Shown here: positions 35,899 to 44,631 of the stretch, one piece after another
Numbering within the stretch: the stretch's first letter is position 1
Layout of the letters: the number at the start of each line of letters is the position of its first letter
From: Agromyces cerinus subsp. cerinus
Lineage (GTDB): Bacteria > Actinomycetota > Actinomycetes > Actinomycetales > Microbacteriaceae
Direction of reading: 5' to 3'
DNA: 64,000 nt
Assembly (NCBI RefSeq): GCF_900142065.1
Contig: NZ_FSRJ01000001.1
Location: 806,001-870,000 of the forward strand
Made by a program: the position numbers and the translations under genes
The notes under the pieces: model-generated
Told to the model about the DNA's origin: nothing
The model's database searches: none
The model's input: only the letters and a program-made list of their open reading frames with translations

Positions 35899-35922
35899 CG
35901 GGCACCGGGCACCGGGCACCGA
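35899..35922 (+). repeat. Short tandem repeat, GGGCACC x3
   Basis: Three head-to-tail copies of the seven-base unit GGGCACC just after the methyltransferase stop. Probably slippage-prone non-coding sequence. Confidence 0.8.
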
Positions 35923-35952
35923 GCGTCAGACGCTTGTGCGACCGAGCCCGGC

Positions 35953-36177
35953 CTACCAGTCCTCGTCGGCGTCGTGCGCGTCGACGATCGTGTCGCGAAC
36001 GACCGTGCCGTCGTCGAGCTCGGCGATCGGCCGTCCCTCGAGCCAGGTGAGGGTCCAATGACGGTTCGCCCCGTCACCGGCGAACGCCGTCTCTGCTGCC
36101 GCGATGCGCTCGCGCAGCTCGCTCGGCACGCTGACCGGCGGCTCGGAGCCGAACGCCCACCGCGTGCCGAGTCGCAT
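35953..36177 (-). CDS. Hypothetical protein, 74 residues
   Basis: Not recognised. Small acidic protein with two tryptophans in HWTLTWLEGRPIAELDDGT and an acidic end (DAHDADEDW). The ATG overlaps the stop of the GNAT gene (TGATG), so it is probably translated with it as third gene after valS. No membrane segment or metal motif. Confidence 0.65.
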   Translation of the reverse strand: MRLGTRWAFGSEPPVSVPSELRERIAAAETAFAGDGANRHWTLTWLEGRPIAELDDGTVVRDTIVDAHDADEDW

Positions 36178-36623
36178 CAGGCGTCCATCTCGTAGGTGAC
36201 CCAGCTGGTGCGCTTGGCGAGCTGGTCGTAGACCTGCTGCGCCGGTGCGTTGTCGTCTGCGGTGATCCAGCTGACCCCGCCCTGGCCGATCTCGGCCGCC
36301 CGTGCGTGCACGAACTCGATGAGCGATCGTCCGATTCCGGACCCTCGTGCACTCTCGTCGACGTACAGGTCGTCGAGGTACATGCCCCGGGTCGCCGTCA
36401 GCGAGTTCGGCACCGCCCGGTAGTGGGCGAGCCCGACCGGGCGCCCCTCTTCGTCGACGGCGAGTGCGGCCTGCAACGGCTCGGACTCGTCACGGATCCA
36501 GTTCCAGACGATGAGCGCCTTGGCGTCGTCGAGCTCGGTCTCGTAGAAGCGGCAGTACGCCTCGAACAGCGGCAGCCATCCGAAGAAGTCGTCGTCACCG
36601 GCCGATCGGATCTCGTAGTTCAT
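36177..36623 (-). CDS. GNAT family N-acetyltransferase
   Basis: Acetyltransferase-like protein of 148 residues. The acetyl-CoA loop is LYVDESARGSGIGRSLIEF near residue 90, followed by the WITADDNAPAQQVYDQLAKR motif typical of GNAT motif B. The substrate is unknown. AGGGGGA lies before the ATG, and the gene begins eight bases after the valS stop, so it belongs to the valS transcript. Confidence 0.88.
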   Translation of the reverse strand: MNYEIRSAGDDDFFGWLPLFEAYCRFYETELDDAKALIVWNWIRDESEPLQAALAVDEEGRPVGLAHYRAVPNSLTATRGMYLDDLYVDESARGSGIGRSLIEFVHARAAEIGQGGVSWITADDNAPAQQVYDQLAKRTSWVTYEMDA

Positions 36624-36631
36624 GGTTCCCC

Positions 36632-39214
36632 CTATTCCGACGGCGCCTCGAAGACGACGTCGCGGACTTCGAACGACTCGGCTTCGACGAAGCCGAGCTC
36701 GGCGATGCGCCCCACCGCACGCAGATCTGATGCGACCGATTCCAGCAGCGAGATCGTCGCTGCGGGCGCTGCGATCACGGCACTCGCGACTGGCGTCTTC
36801 TGCGACGCCTTCGCATCGGTCTTGGCCCGTCGGATGCCGGTGAGCGCGAGGCCCGCGAGCTCGAGGAGCTCGACACCGGCTTCGCCACGGGCGGCGAGCT
36901 CGTCGACGTTCGGCCACGATGCCACGTGCACCGAGCCCTCGTGCGACCAGCGCCACGCCTCTTCGGTCGCGAACGGGATGACGGGTGCGAAGAGACGGAG
37001 CAGCACGTCGAGTGCCGTCTTCAGCGCCGCGACAGCCGAGGCCTGCTCAGGGCTGGGCTCGCCGTAGGCGCGCTCCTTCACGAGCTCGAGGTAGTCGTCG
37101 CAGAACGTCCAGAAGAACGTCTCGGCGAGCTCGAGGGCTCGTGCGTGGTCGTAGGCCTCGAGCGAGCGGGTCGCCCGCTCGACGACCCCGGCGAGCTCGG
37201 CGAGCATGCTGCGGTCGACCGGCACGGTCACCGGGGCATCCGCGCTGCCGTCGAAGCCGAGGATGAACTTCGCCGCGTTCAGCACCTTGATGGCGAGGCG
37301 ACGGCCGATCTTGACCTGCGTCGGGTTCTGCGGGTCGAAGGCCGCGTCGGTGCCGAGGCGCGAGGATGCCGCCCAGTAGCGCACCGCGTCGGAGCCGTGC
37401 TGGTCGAGGAGCCCGGCGGGCGTCACGACGTTGCCCTTCGACTTCGACATCTTCTTGCGGTCGGGGTCGACGATGAAGCCCGAGATGGAGGCGTTCGCCC
37501 ACGGCGCCACGCCGTGCTCGAGCTCGGCGCGGAGCGTCGTCGAGAACAGCCAGGTGCGGATGATGTCCTGACCCTGCGGGCGCAGCGAGTACGGGAAGAC
37601 GAGGTCGAAGAGCTCGGGGTCGCGCTCCCAGCCGCCCGCGAGCTGCGGGGTCAGCGACGAGGTCGCCCAGGTGTCCATGACGTCGTGCTCGCCGATGAAG
37701 CCGCCGGCCTCGCCGCGCTGCGACTCCTCGAAGCCGGGCGCAGCCGCCGACGACGGGTCGACCGGCAGCATCTCGCGGGTCGCGACGATCGGCTCGTCGA
37801 ACTTCGGGTCGCCGGCGGCGTCGAGCGGATACCAGACGGGGATCGGCACGCCGAAGAAGCGCTGACGCGACACGAGCCAGTCGCCAGACAGGCCGCCGAC
37901 CCAGTTCTCGTAGCGCACGCGCATGAAGTCGGGGTGCCAGTCGATCTCGCGGCCGTGCGAGAGCAGTCGCTCGCGGAGTGCCTCGTCGCGAGCGCCGTTG
38001 CGGATGTACCACTGGCGAGTCGAGACGATCTCGAGCGGCTTGTCGCCCTTCTCGAAGAACTTGACCGGGTGGGTGATCGACTTCGGGTCGGCGAGGAGGT
38101 CGCCCGAGTCGCGGAGCTGCTGCACCACGGCCTGCTTCGCCGAGAAGGTGGTCTTGCCGGCCAGCTCGGCGAACGCCGCCTTGCCCGCCTCGGAGGTGAT
38201 GACGTCGGGCGCCTCGGCGATGACACGGCCGTCGAAGCCGATGATCGCGCGGTTCGGCAGGTCGAGCTCGCGCCACCACACGACGTCGGTGATGTCGCCG
38301 AACGTGCAGATCATCGCGATGCCCGTGCCCTTGTCCTTCTGGGCGAGGTGGTGCGCGAGCACCGGCACCTCGACACCGAAGACGGGCGTCGTCACCGTGG
38401 TGCCGAAGAGCGGCTGGTAGCGCTCGTCGTCGGGGTGGGCGACGAGGGCGACGCACGCGGGGATGAGCTCGGGACGGCTCGTCTCGATCTCGATGACGCC
38501 GCCGTCGGGGCGGTGGAACGAGACGCGGTGGTAGTGGCCCGGCTGCTCGCGGTCCTCGAGCTCGGCTTGGGCGACCGCGGTGCGGAACGTGACGTCCCAG
38601 AGGGTCGGCGCGAGCGCCTGGTAGGCCTCGCCGCGCTCGACGTTGCGCACGAAGGCGAGCTGCGAGGCGAAGAGCGACTCGTCGCCGATGGTGCGGTACG
38701 TCTGGGTCCAGTCGACCGAGAGGCCGAGCTGGCGCCAGAGCGCCTCGAACTGCTGCTCGTCTTCGACGGTCAGTCGCTCGCACAGCTCGATGAAGTTGCG
38801 GCGGCTGATCGGCACCTGGTCGGCGGCCTTCGTGGACTTGCCGTCGCCGCCCTCGAACGGCGGCACGAAACCCTCGATGTAGGCGAGGGTGGGGTCGCAG
38901 CGCACGCCGTAGTAGTTCTGCACGCGACGCTCGGTGGGCAGGCCGTTGTCGTCCCAGCCCATCGGGTAGAAGACGCTCTTGCCGCGCATGCGCTGGAAGC
39001 GCGCCACGACGTCGGTGTGCGTGTACGAGAAGACGTGGCCGATGTGGAGCGAACCCGAGGCCGTCGGCGGCGGGGTGTCGATCGAGTAGATGCACTCGCG
39101 CGTCGCCGTCTTCCGGTCGAACCGGTACGTGCCCTCGCGCTCCCAGGCGCCTCCCCAGACCGATTCGAGGCCTTCGAGAGCGGGCTTGTCGGGAATGCGC
39201 GCGGTGTCGGTCAT
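36632..39214 (-). CDS. valS: Valine--tRNA ligase
   Basis: Class I aminoacyl-tRNA synthetase of 860 residues charging tRNA-Val. The HIGH motif is exact (SLHIGH, residues 55-60) and the KMSKS loop (DPDRKKMSKSKGN) lies near residue 585; an editing domain lies between them. The MGWDDNGLPTERRVQ segment near residue 95 and the length resemble the shorter ValRS form without a long C-terminal coiled coil. ATG 39214 is preferred to the in-frame ATG 39241. A TAGGCT element about 65 bases upstream may be its promoter. Confidence 0.96.
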   Translation of the reverse strand: MTDTARIPDKPALEGLESVWGGAWEREGTYRFDRKTATRECIYSIDTPPPTASGSLHIGHVFSYTHTDVVARFQRMRGKSVFYPMGWDDNGLPTERRVQNYYGVRCDPTLAYIEGFVPPFEGGDGKSTKAADQVPISRRNFIELCERLTVEDEQQFEALWRQLGLSVDWTQTYRTIGDESLFASQLAFVRNVERGEAYQALAPTLWDVTFRTAVAQAELEDREQPGHYHRVSFHRPDGGVIEIETSRPELIPACVALVAHPDDERYQPLFGTTVTTPVFGVEVPVLAHHLAQKDKGTGIAMICTFGDITDVVWWRELDLPNRAIIGFDGRVIAEAPDVITSEAGKAAFAELAGKTTFSAKQAVVQQLRDSGDLLADPKSITHPVKFFEKGDKPLEIVSTRQWYIRNGARDEALRERLLSHGREIDWHPDFMRVRYENWVGGLSGDWLVSRQRFFGVPIPVWYPLDAAGDPKFDEPIVATREMLPVDPSSAAAPGFEESQRGEAGGFIGEHDVMDTWATSSLTPQLAGGWERDPELFDLVFPYSLRPQGQDIIRTWLFSTTLRAELEHGVAPWANASISGFIVDPDRKKMSKSKGNVVTPAGLLDQHGSDAVRYWAASSRLGTDAAFDPQNPTQVKIGRRLAIKVLNAAKFILGFDGSADAPVTVPVDRSMLAELAGVVERATRSLEAYDHARALELAETFFWTFCDDYLELVKERAYGEPSPEQASAVAALKTALDVLLRLFAPVIPFATEEAWRWSHEGSVHVASWPNVDELAARGEAGVELLELAGLALTGIRRAKTDAKASQKTPVASAVIAAPAATISLLESVASDLRAVGRIAELGFVEAESFEVRDVVFEAPSE

Positions 39215-39278
39215 GATGCTCCGGTTCGATATCGGCGGCACCGTGTCGGTGGTGAGGTGCCTGAATGTGCGACGATCC

Positions 39279-39284
39279 AGCCTA
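39279..39284 (-). promoter_or_regulatory. Possible valS -10 element
   Basis: TAGGCT on the minus strand would give a leader of about 58 bases. I see no T-box motif in this leader, unlike ileS. Confidence 0.4.
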
Positions 39285-39340
39285 CCGGAGGACGGGCCGG
39301 GTGCCCTGCTGGACGGCGCCGCCGCGCGCCGCGCGCCGTT

Positions 39341-41017
39341 TCAGGTCGCGAGGCGCGGCGAATCCGCGACGAGCTGCGCCGTGTACGGATGCCCCGGCTG
39401 CGTGAACACCCGCCCGGCATCGCCGGACTCGACGATCCGGCCGGCCCGCATGACCGCGACATGGTCGGCCATGTGGTGCACGACGCCGAGGTCATGGGAG
39501 ATGAACAGGAGGGCGAGTCCGCGTTCACGCTGGATGTCGTCGAGCAGGTCGAGGATCTGCGCCTGGATCGTGACGTCGAGCGCGGAGACGGGCTCGTCGC
39601 AGATCAGGAGCTCGGGCGACCCGGCGAGGGCTCGGGCGATCGCCACTCGTTGCCGCTGGCCACCCGACAGCGTCATGGGCTTCCTATCTGCGACGGATGC
39701 CGCAAGCCCGACCTGGTCGAGGAGTACGGCGACGACGGGAGCGGTGGGGCCGGCGGACACGTCGCTCGTGCCCGCTTCCCGCGCACCGCGCACCGCATCG
39801 GCGAGCAGGCGTCCGACGTTCCATCGCGGGTCGAAGGAGCCGAGCGGGTCCTGGTAGATCGCGCCGATCCGATGGCGCGTCGGGCGCCGCTGCCGCTCGT
39901 CCAGCGCCGACCACTCCTCGCCGTCGAAGCGCACCGAGCCGCTGTCGGGCGTCGTGAGGGCGAGGGCGAGGCGGGCGACCGTCGTCTTGCCCGAGCCGGA
40001 TTCGCCGACGAGGCCGAGCGTCTCGCCTCGATGCAGCGAGAGCGAGACGTCGTCGACCGCGGTGAAGCGTCCGCCCGGCACGGCGAAGGTCTTCGTCAGG
40101 TGGGAGAGTTCGAGCAGCGGGGTCGTGCGGATGGCGGGATCGTGTGATGGACGCAGCGGCGATGAGATCGTCGGCAGCGCACCCGACTGCGTCGCCGGCC
40201 GCATCGGCGTTGCGGACAGTCGCACTCCGCGAGGGACCTCGGCCGGCACCGCCGCGATGAGCGATCTCGTGTAGTCCTCCCGCGGCGCCTCCAGCACTTC
40301 GCCGGTCGAGCCCTGCTCGATGATCCGTCCCTCGCGCATGACGAGGATGCGGTCGGCCATGCGCGACACGACGGCCAGGTCGTGGCTGATGAGGAGCACT
40401 CCCGTGCCGCGTTCGCGGATCTCATCGAGCAGAGCGAGGATCCGCGCCTGCACGGTGACGTCGAGCGCAGTGGTCGGCTCGTCGGCGATGAGGAGCGGCG
40501 GATCGAGCGCGATGGCCGCGGCGATGAGCGCTCGCTGGCGAAGCCCGCCCGAGAGCTCGCCGGAACGCCGACGAACGGCACTCACCGGGTCGGGCATGCC
40601 GACGTCGGCGAGGAGTCGCAGTACTCGGGCCCGACGCTCGGACGCGGGAAGCCGCAGATGGATCCGGAGCGGGTCCTCGATCTCGCGACCCACAGTGCGG
40701 AGCGGATCGAGCGAGCCGAGGGCATCCTGCAGGATGAGTCCCGCCCGACGCCCTCGCTCACGTCGCCACTCGCGTTCGCTCGCCGCGCCCAGATCGAGGC
40801 CGTCGATGCGCAGGTGCTCCGCTGAAGTCCGTGAATCGGCGCCCGCCATGCCGAGCAGTGCGCGAGCCGTCACCGACTTGCCCGAGCCGGATTCGCCGAC
40901 GATGGCGACGCACTCGCCGGGCATGATCGTGAGGTCGATGCCGTGCACGACGTCGGTACCGCCGAAACCGACGCGCAGCTGGGCGACCTCGAGCGCGGGC
41001 GCGGGCGTGTTCGTCAT
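39341..41017 (-). CDS. Fused dual-ATPase subunit of a peptide/nickel-type ABC importer
   Basis: A 558-residue protein with two complete ABC ATPase domains, equivalent to fused DppD and DppF. Domain 1: Walker A GESGSGKS (residues 41-48), signature LSGGLRQR, Walker B LLIADEPTTALD. Domain 2: Walker A GESGSGKT near residue 340, signature LSGGQRQR, Walker B LLICDEPVSALD. The cargo cannot be read from sequence. Its ATG overlaps the stop of the upstream permease gene by four bases, and it is last in the operon binding protein-permease-permease-ATPase. Confidence 0.93.
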   Translation of the reverse strand: MTNTPAPALEVAQLRVGFGGTDVVHGIDLTIMPGECVAIVGESGSGKSVTARALLGMAGADSRTSAEHLRIDGLDLGAASEREWRRERGRRAGLILQDALGSLDPLRTVGREIEDPLRIHLRLPASERRARVLRLLADVGMPDPVSAVRRRSGELSGGLRQRALIAAAIALDPPLLIADEPTTALDVTVQARILALLDEIRERGTGVLLISHDLAVVSRMADRILVMREGRIIEQGSTGEVLEAPREDYTRSLIAAVPAEVPRGVRLSATPMRPATQSGALPTISSPLRPSHDPAIRTTPLLELSHLTKTFAVPGGRFTAVDDVSLSLHRGETLGLVGESGSGKTTVARLALALTTPDSGSVRFDGEEWSALDERQRRPTRHRIGAIYQDPLGSFDPRWNVGRLLADAVRGAREAGTSDVSAGPTAPVVAVLLDQVGLAASVADRKPMTLSGGQRQRVAIARALAGSPELLICDEPVSALDVTIQAQILDLLDDIQRERGLALLFISHDLGVVHHMADHVAVMRAGRIVESGDAGRVFTQPGHPYTAQLVADSPRLAT

Positions 41018-41889
41018 CGCTCGCCCCGTCCGCGACGGGTGAGTGCGCGGCCGAGCACCGTCGTGGCGATGGTCGTGCCGACGATCATGAGCCCGGGGAA
41101 CACCGTCATCCACCATGCGGTCGCGAGGTAGGTGCGGCCGGCGGCGAGCATCGCACCCCACTCCGCGGCCGGGGGCTGGGCGCCGAGCCCGAGATAGCTG
41201 AGGGCGGCGGCCCAGACGATCGCCTGCCCGATGCCGAGTGTCGCGAGCACGAAGATCGGGATGAGCGCGTTCGGCAGCACGTGCCGAGAGAGGATGCGTG
41301 CGGGGGAGCGGCCGAGCACCCGTGCCGCTTCGACGTACTGGGATGAGCGGATCGCGACGAGCTGGCCACGGATGATCCGGGCGTAGCCCGGTGCTGTGGA
41401 GAGGCCGACCGCGACCGTTGCGGTGACGGGGCCGGGACCGTACACGACGATGACGAGCAGTGCGAGGAGGAGCCCGGGGAAGGCGAAGAGCACCTCGACG
41501 AGCCGGTTGACGCCGAAGTCGACGATCCGCCCGCCGAAGCTCGCCAGCACGCCGAGCACGAGCCCGAGCGCGAGGCCGATCGCGGTCGCAGAGATCCCGA
41601 TGAGGAGTGAGGTGGCGGTGCCCGCGACGACGCGGCTGTAGATGTCGCGACCCGATTCGTCGGTGCCGAACCAATGCGCGGGCGACGGCGACTGGAACGC
41701 GTCGACGGGGGAGATCGCGTTGGGATCCTGTGTCGCGACGAGTTCGGGCGCGACGGTCGCCGCGAGGAGGAAGAGCACGAACGCCCCCGCGACCAGGGTG
41801 CCGGTCCGCGGCATCCGACCTCTGCGCCGGGCGGGGGCATGCGCCGCAGCCGAGACCGCTGTGGCCTGCTGGAGTTCGAGATCGCTCAT
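41014..41889 (-). CDS. ABC transporter permease, DppC type
   Basis: Membrane subunit of 291 residues with about six transmembrane helices. The N-terminal part has HWFGTDESGRDIYSRVVAGT, the hallmark of DppC/OppC permeases, and the cytoplasmic coupling loop is YVEAARVLGRSPARILSRHVLPN. Overlaps both neighbouring genes by four bases. Confidence 0.93.
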   Translation of the reverse strand: MSDLELQQATAVSAAAHAPARRRGRMPRTGTLVAGAFVLFLLAATVAPELVATQDPNAISPVDAFQSPSPAHWFGTDESGRDIYSRVVAGTATSLLIGISATAIGLALGLVLGVLASFGGRIVDFGVNRLVEVLFAFPGLLLALLVIVVYGPGPVTATVAVGLSTAPGYARIIRGQLVAIRSSQYVEAARVLGRSPARILSRHVLPNALIPIFVLATLGIGQAIVWAAALSYLGLGAQPPAAEWGAMLAAGRTYLATAWWMTVFPGLMIVGTTIATTVLGRALTRRGRGER

Positions 41890-42869
41890 CGGCCCGACTC
41901 CTGACGCAACCGAGGGTCGGCGATGCGCGCGGCGAGATCGGTCAGAACGGTCATGAGCACGTAGACGAGCGCGACCAGCAGCACCACTCCCGTGACGACC
42001 GGGATGTCCCGGAGCGTCACCGCCTGCAGCAGGGTGCGACCGAGCCCGGGCATCGCGAAGATCGTCTCGACGACGACCGCCCCCGAGAGCAGCCAGCCGA
42101 GCGCCCAGCCCGACAGGCTGATGGCCGGGAGGGATGCGTGCCGGATCGTGTGGCGCACACGCAGGCCGACGGCACTCTCGCCGCGGGCACGCGCGGACAC
42201 GACGAAGGGCTGCTGCATCGCGTCGAGGAGACTGTCGCGCATGACCTGGGCCAGGAATCCCGCGAGCGGGATCGCGAGCGTCACGACGGGCAGCACGAAC
42301 CCGGCGGGAGTACCGGTGGCGACCGGCGGCAGCCAGTCCAGCGCCACGCTGAAGACCGCGATGAGCACGGCGGCGAGCCAGAAGTGCGGCAGCGCAGCGG
42401 TCGTGATCTCGATGCCCTCGCCGACGGCGCTCGCGATCCTGCCCCGTCCGGTCGACCAGATCGCGAGACCGAGCGCCAGCACCCATGCGAGCACCAGGGA
42501 GAGGGCGGAGAGGAGCAGTGTGCCGCCGAGCTGGGCCGCGAGCAGGTCGGCGACGGGGAGCTTGAGGGCGTACGACACTCCGAGATCGCCCGTGAGCAGA
42601 CGACCGAGCATCGCGAAGTACTGCACGATGAGCGGCTGGTCGAGCCCGTAGTCGCTCCGGACCTGATCGAGCGCCTCCTGGGACGCCTGCGACCCGGGGC
42701 CGCCGAGGATCGCCTGCGCCGGATCGCCGGGGATCAGCCGGATCGCGAAGAAGGTCAGCGTTGCCACCGCCCACAGCACGAACACCGCGCCGGCCACGAG
42801 CAGGCCGGCGCGGCGAAGGGTCGCACCGCCGAAGGAGCGGCGCTGCTCAGTCGGCGAGCCAGGCGTCAT
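41886..42869 (-). CDS. ABC transporter permease, DppB type
   Basis: Membrane subunit of 327 residues. It has the DppB/OppB features RLIPGDPAQAILG near residue 45, DYGLDQPLIVQY and a coupling loop (FVVSARARGESAVGLRVRHTIRHA). Six transmembrane helices are predicted. Its start lies 23 bases inside the 3' end of the binding-protein gene, an unusually long overlap. Confidence 0.93.
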   Translation of the reverse strand: MTPGSPTEQRRSFGGATLRRAGLLVAGAVFVLWAVATLTFFAIRLIPGDPAQAILGGPGSQASQEALDQVRSDYGLDQPLIVQYFAMLGRLLTGDLGVSYALKLPVADLLAAQLGGTLLLSALSLVLAWVLALGLAIWSTGRGRIASAVGEGIEITTAALPHFWLAAVLIAVFSVALDWLPPVATGTPAGFVLPVVTLAIPLAGFLAQVMRDSLLDAMQQPFVVSARARGESAVGLRVRHTIRHASLPAISLSGWALGWLLSGAVVVETIFAMPGLGRTLLQAVTLRDIPVVTGVVLLVALVYVLMTVLTDLAARIADPRLRQESGR

Positions 42870-44508
42870 AGAACGTCGGCGTCGAGACGGTCGGCATCGC
42901 GCGGGCCCCCTGTACGGACGTGCTGAGCAGGAAGCTGTTCTGCTGGTCGTACAGCGGCAGCAGATAGTACCCGCCGAGGATCAACTGCTGCGCGCGCTCG
43001 TAGAGCTCGGCGCGGGAGTCGGCGTCGCTCGTCGACGCGGCGTCGGTGAGGAGCGAGTCGACCTCGGGGTCGTCGAGCTGGGCGAGGTTCGCGAAGTATC
43101 CGCTCGGCGCCGGCGTGATGCTGTCGGAGTGGTACAGGATGCGCAGGACGTCGGGGCCGACCTTGGTATACGGGGCGCTCACGATCTCGTACTCGTGCGC
43201 CGCGAGCGCGCCGTACCAGCTCGAGAGGTCGAGGAGCTCGATCACGACGTCGAAGCCGGCTTCCCCGGCCGTCGCCTGGACCTGCTCGAAGAGCGACTGC
43301 TCGGCAGGGATCGACTGGTTCGTGCTCACCGGGAAGCGCAGCGTCAACCGCACGCCGTCCTTCACGCGATAGCCGTCGGCGTCGCGCTCCGTCCATCCGG
43401 CTTCATCGAGGAGCGCATTCGCCCGATCGAGGTCGTGCTCGAACAGCGCGTCGTCGGAGTATGCGACGGCTTCGACCGAGGAAAGGGGCGAGTACGACCG
43501 CTCCGCCGTGCCGAAGAAGAGCGAATCGATGCCGTCGTCGACCTCGACCGCACGGATGAACGCCTCGCGCACGCGCTCGTCGTCGAACGGGGCCTGGCCC
43601 GAGTTGAGCTCGATGCGGTTCGCGGCGCCGGGGCGCGGTGCGTCGAGCCAGGTGAGTGCGTCGTTCGACTTCGCGGCCGCGATGGTGTCGGGCTGGGGGT
43701 TGTCGATGACGTCGACCTGGCCGCCCTGCAGTGCCGCGTACCGCGATGCGGCGTCGGGGACGAAGCGCCAGTCGATCGCGTCGAGGTATGCCGGCCCCTC
43801 GTGCGCCGCATCGGCGGGCGGGGAGGTGTAGTCGTCGTTGCGTACGAGCGACACGCGATCCTGCTTGACCCACTCGTCGACGACGAAGGGGCCGGTGCCG
43901 ATGGGCGCCTGGCAGTTCTCGTCCATGCCGCGGGCGAGACCTGCGGGCGATTCGATGGCGAGCCACGGCTGGCTGAGGGACTCGAGCAGGGCGCTGTCGG
44001 GCGAGCTCATCACGAACCGGGCGACCTGGTCGCTGACGACGTCGACGCGGTCGACCTTGCCGAGCGCGAGGTAGCCCGTCGACGACTGGGTCGCCGGGTC
44101 CTTCAGGTGCTCGACGTTGACCTTCACCGCTTCGGCGTCGAGCGGCGTCCCGTCAGTGAAGGCGACGTCGTCGCGAAGGGTGAACTCCCAAGTGAGGCCG
44201 TCGTCGGCGGCCGTCCACGATTCCGCGAGCCAGGGGATGATCTCGCCCGAGTCGTCGCGCGAGACGAGCGATTCGAGGAACTGGCCGGCGAGCAGGGCCT
44301 GCGGGTAGTTGCCGCCGACGTGCGGGTCGAGGCAGGTCGGTTCGGCGTCGCCGCTGGCGTAGCTGAGCGTGCCGCCCGACACCGGTTCGCCGGATGCCTC
44401 GGGCGCGGCTGCCTGGCAGCCGGCGAGTGCGATCGTCGAGACGACGGCGATGCCGGCGATGCCGAGCCTGCGCACGTTCGGGGAGGTGGTCACGGGTGCA
44501 GCACGCAT
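42847..44508 (-). CDS. Lipoprotein substrate-binding protein of the ABC importer
   Basis: Extracellular solute-binding protein of family 5 (DppA/NikA/OppA), 553 residues. The signal peptide ends in the lipobox STIALAGC, with Cys31 as lipidation site. Mature motifs include EIIPWLAESWTAADDGLTWEFTLRDDV and VRVNVEHLKDP-like segments normal for the family. The ligand (peptide, nickel chelate or other) is not evident. AAGGAC precedes the ATG. First gene of a four-gene operon divergent from a GntR regulator. Confidence 0.93.
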   Translation of the reverse strand: MRAAPVTTSPNVRRLGIAGIAVVSTIALAGCQAAAPEASGEPVSGGTLSYASGDAEPTCLDPHVGGNYPQALLAGQFLESLVSRDDSGEIIPWLAESWTAADDGLTWEFTLRDDVAFTDGTPLDAEAVKVNVEHLKDPATQSSTGYLALGKVDRVDVVSDQVARFVMSSPDSALLESLSQPWLAIESPAGLARGMDENCQAPIGTGPFVVDEWVKQDRVSLVRNDDYTSPPADAAHEGPAYLDAIDWRFVPDAASRYAALQGGQVDVIDNPQPDTIAAAKSNDALTWLDAPRPGAANRIELNSGQAPFDDERVREAFIRAVEVDDGIDSLFFGTAERSYSPLSSVEAVAYSDDALFEHDLDRANALLDEAGWTERDADGYRVKDGVRLTLRFPVSTNQSIPAEQSLFEQVQATAGEAGFDVVIELLDLSSWYGALAAHEYEIVSAPYTKVGPDVLRILYHSDSITPAPSGYFANLAQLDDPEVDSLLTDAASTSDADSRAELYERAQQLILGGYYLLPLYDQQNSFLLSTSVQGARAMPTVSTPTFYDAWLAD

Positions 44509-44562
44509 CGAGGTCCTTGTGGTGGGGAGCTGGGCGGGCTCGCATCGGCGTGGCCCGAACTC

Positions 44563-44591
44563 ATCCTGACATCGGCATGCGGCCCCGACAA
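44563..44591 (-). promoter_or_regulatory. Candidate promoter of the ABC importer operon
   Basis: On the minus strand TTGTCG (44591-44586) and CAGGAT (44568-44563) are 17 bases apart. It lies directly beside the GntR operator, so repression by GntR could reach it. Confidence 0.45.
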
Positions 44592-44596
44592 GCAAG

Positions 44597-44619
44597 TTGT
44601 TCGCATTCAAATAGAACAA
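44597..44619 (+). promoter_or_regulatory. Candidate GntR operator, TTGTTC-N11-GAACAA
   Basis: A perfect six-base inverted repeat with an 11-base spacer. It fills the space from the gntR -35 (the left half-site itself) to the base before the -10. Such placement fits autorepression. Confidence 0.65.
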
Positions 44620-44625
44620 TAGACT
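44597..44625 (+). promoter_or_regulatory. gntR promoter, leaderless spacing
   Basis: TTGTTC (44597-44602), 17-base spacer, TAGACT (44620-44625), then six bases and the ATG at 44632. Confidence 0.7.
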
Positions 44626-44631
44626 TTGAGC

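Noticed and set aside
36177-36623. Toxin-antitoxin call for the GNAT gene and the small gene
   Set aside because: No DNA-binding antitoxin motif and location in the valS transcript; reported only as a low-interest observation.
36926-40147. 1073-codon plus-strand frame opposite valS and the ABC ATPase
   Set aside because: Shadow of conserved minus-strand genes; composition is Arg/Glu/Asp/Val-rich without any domain.
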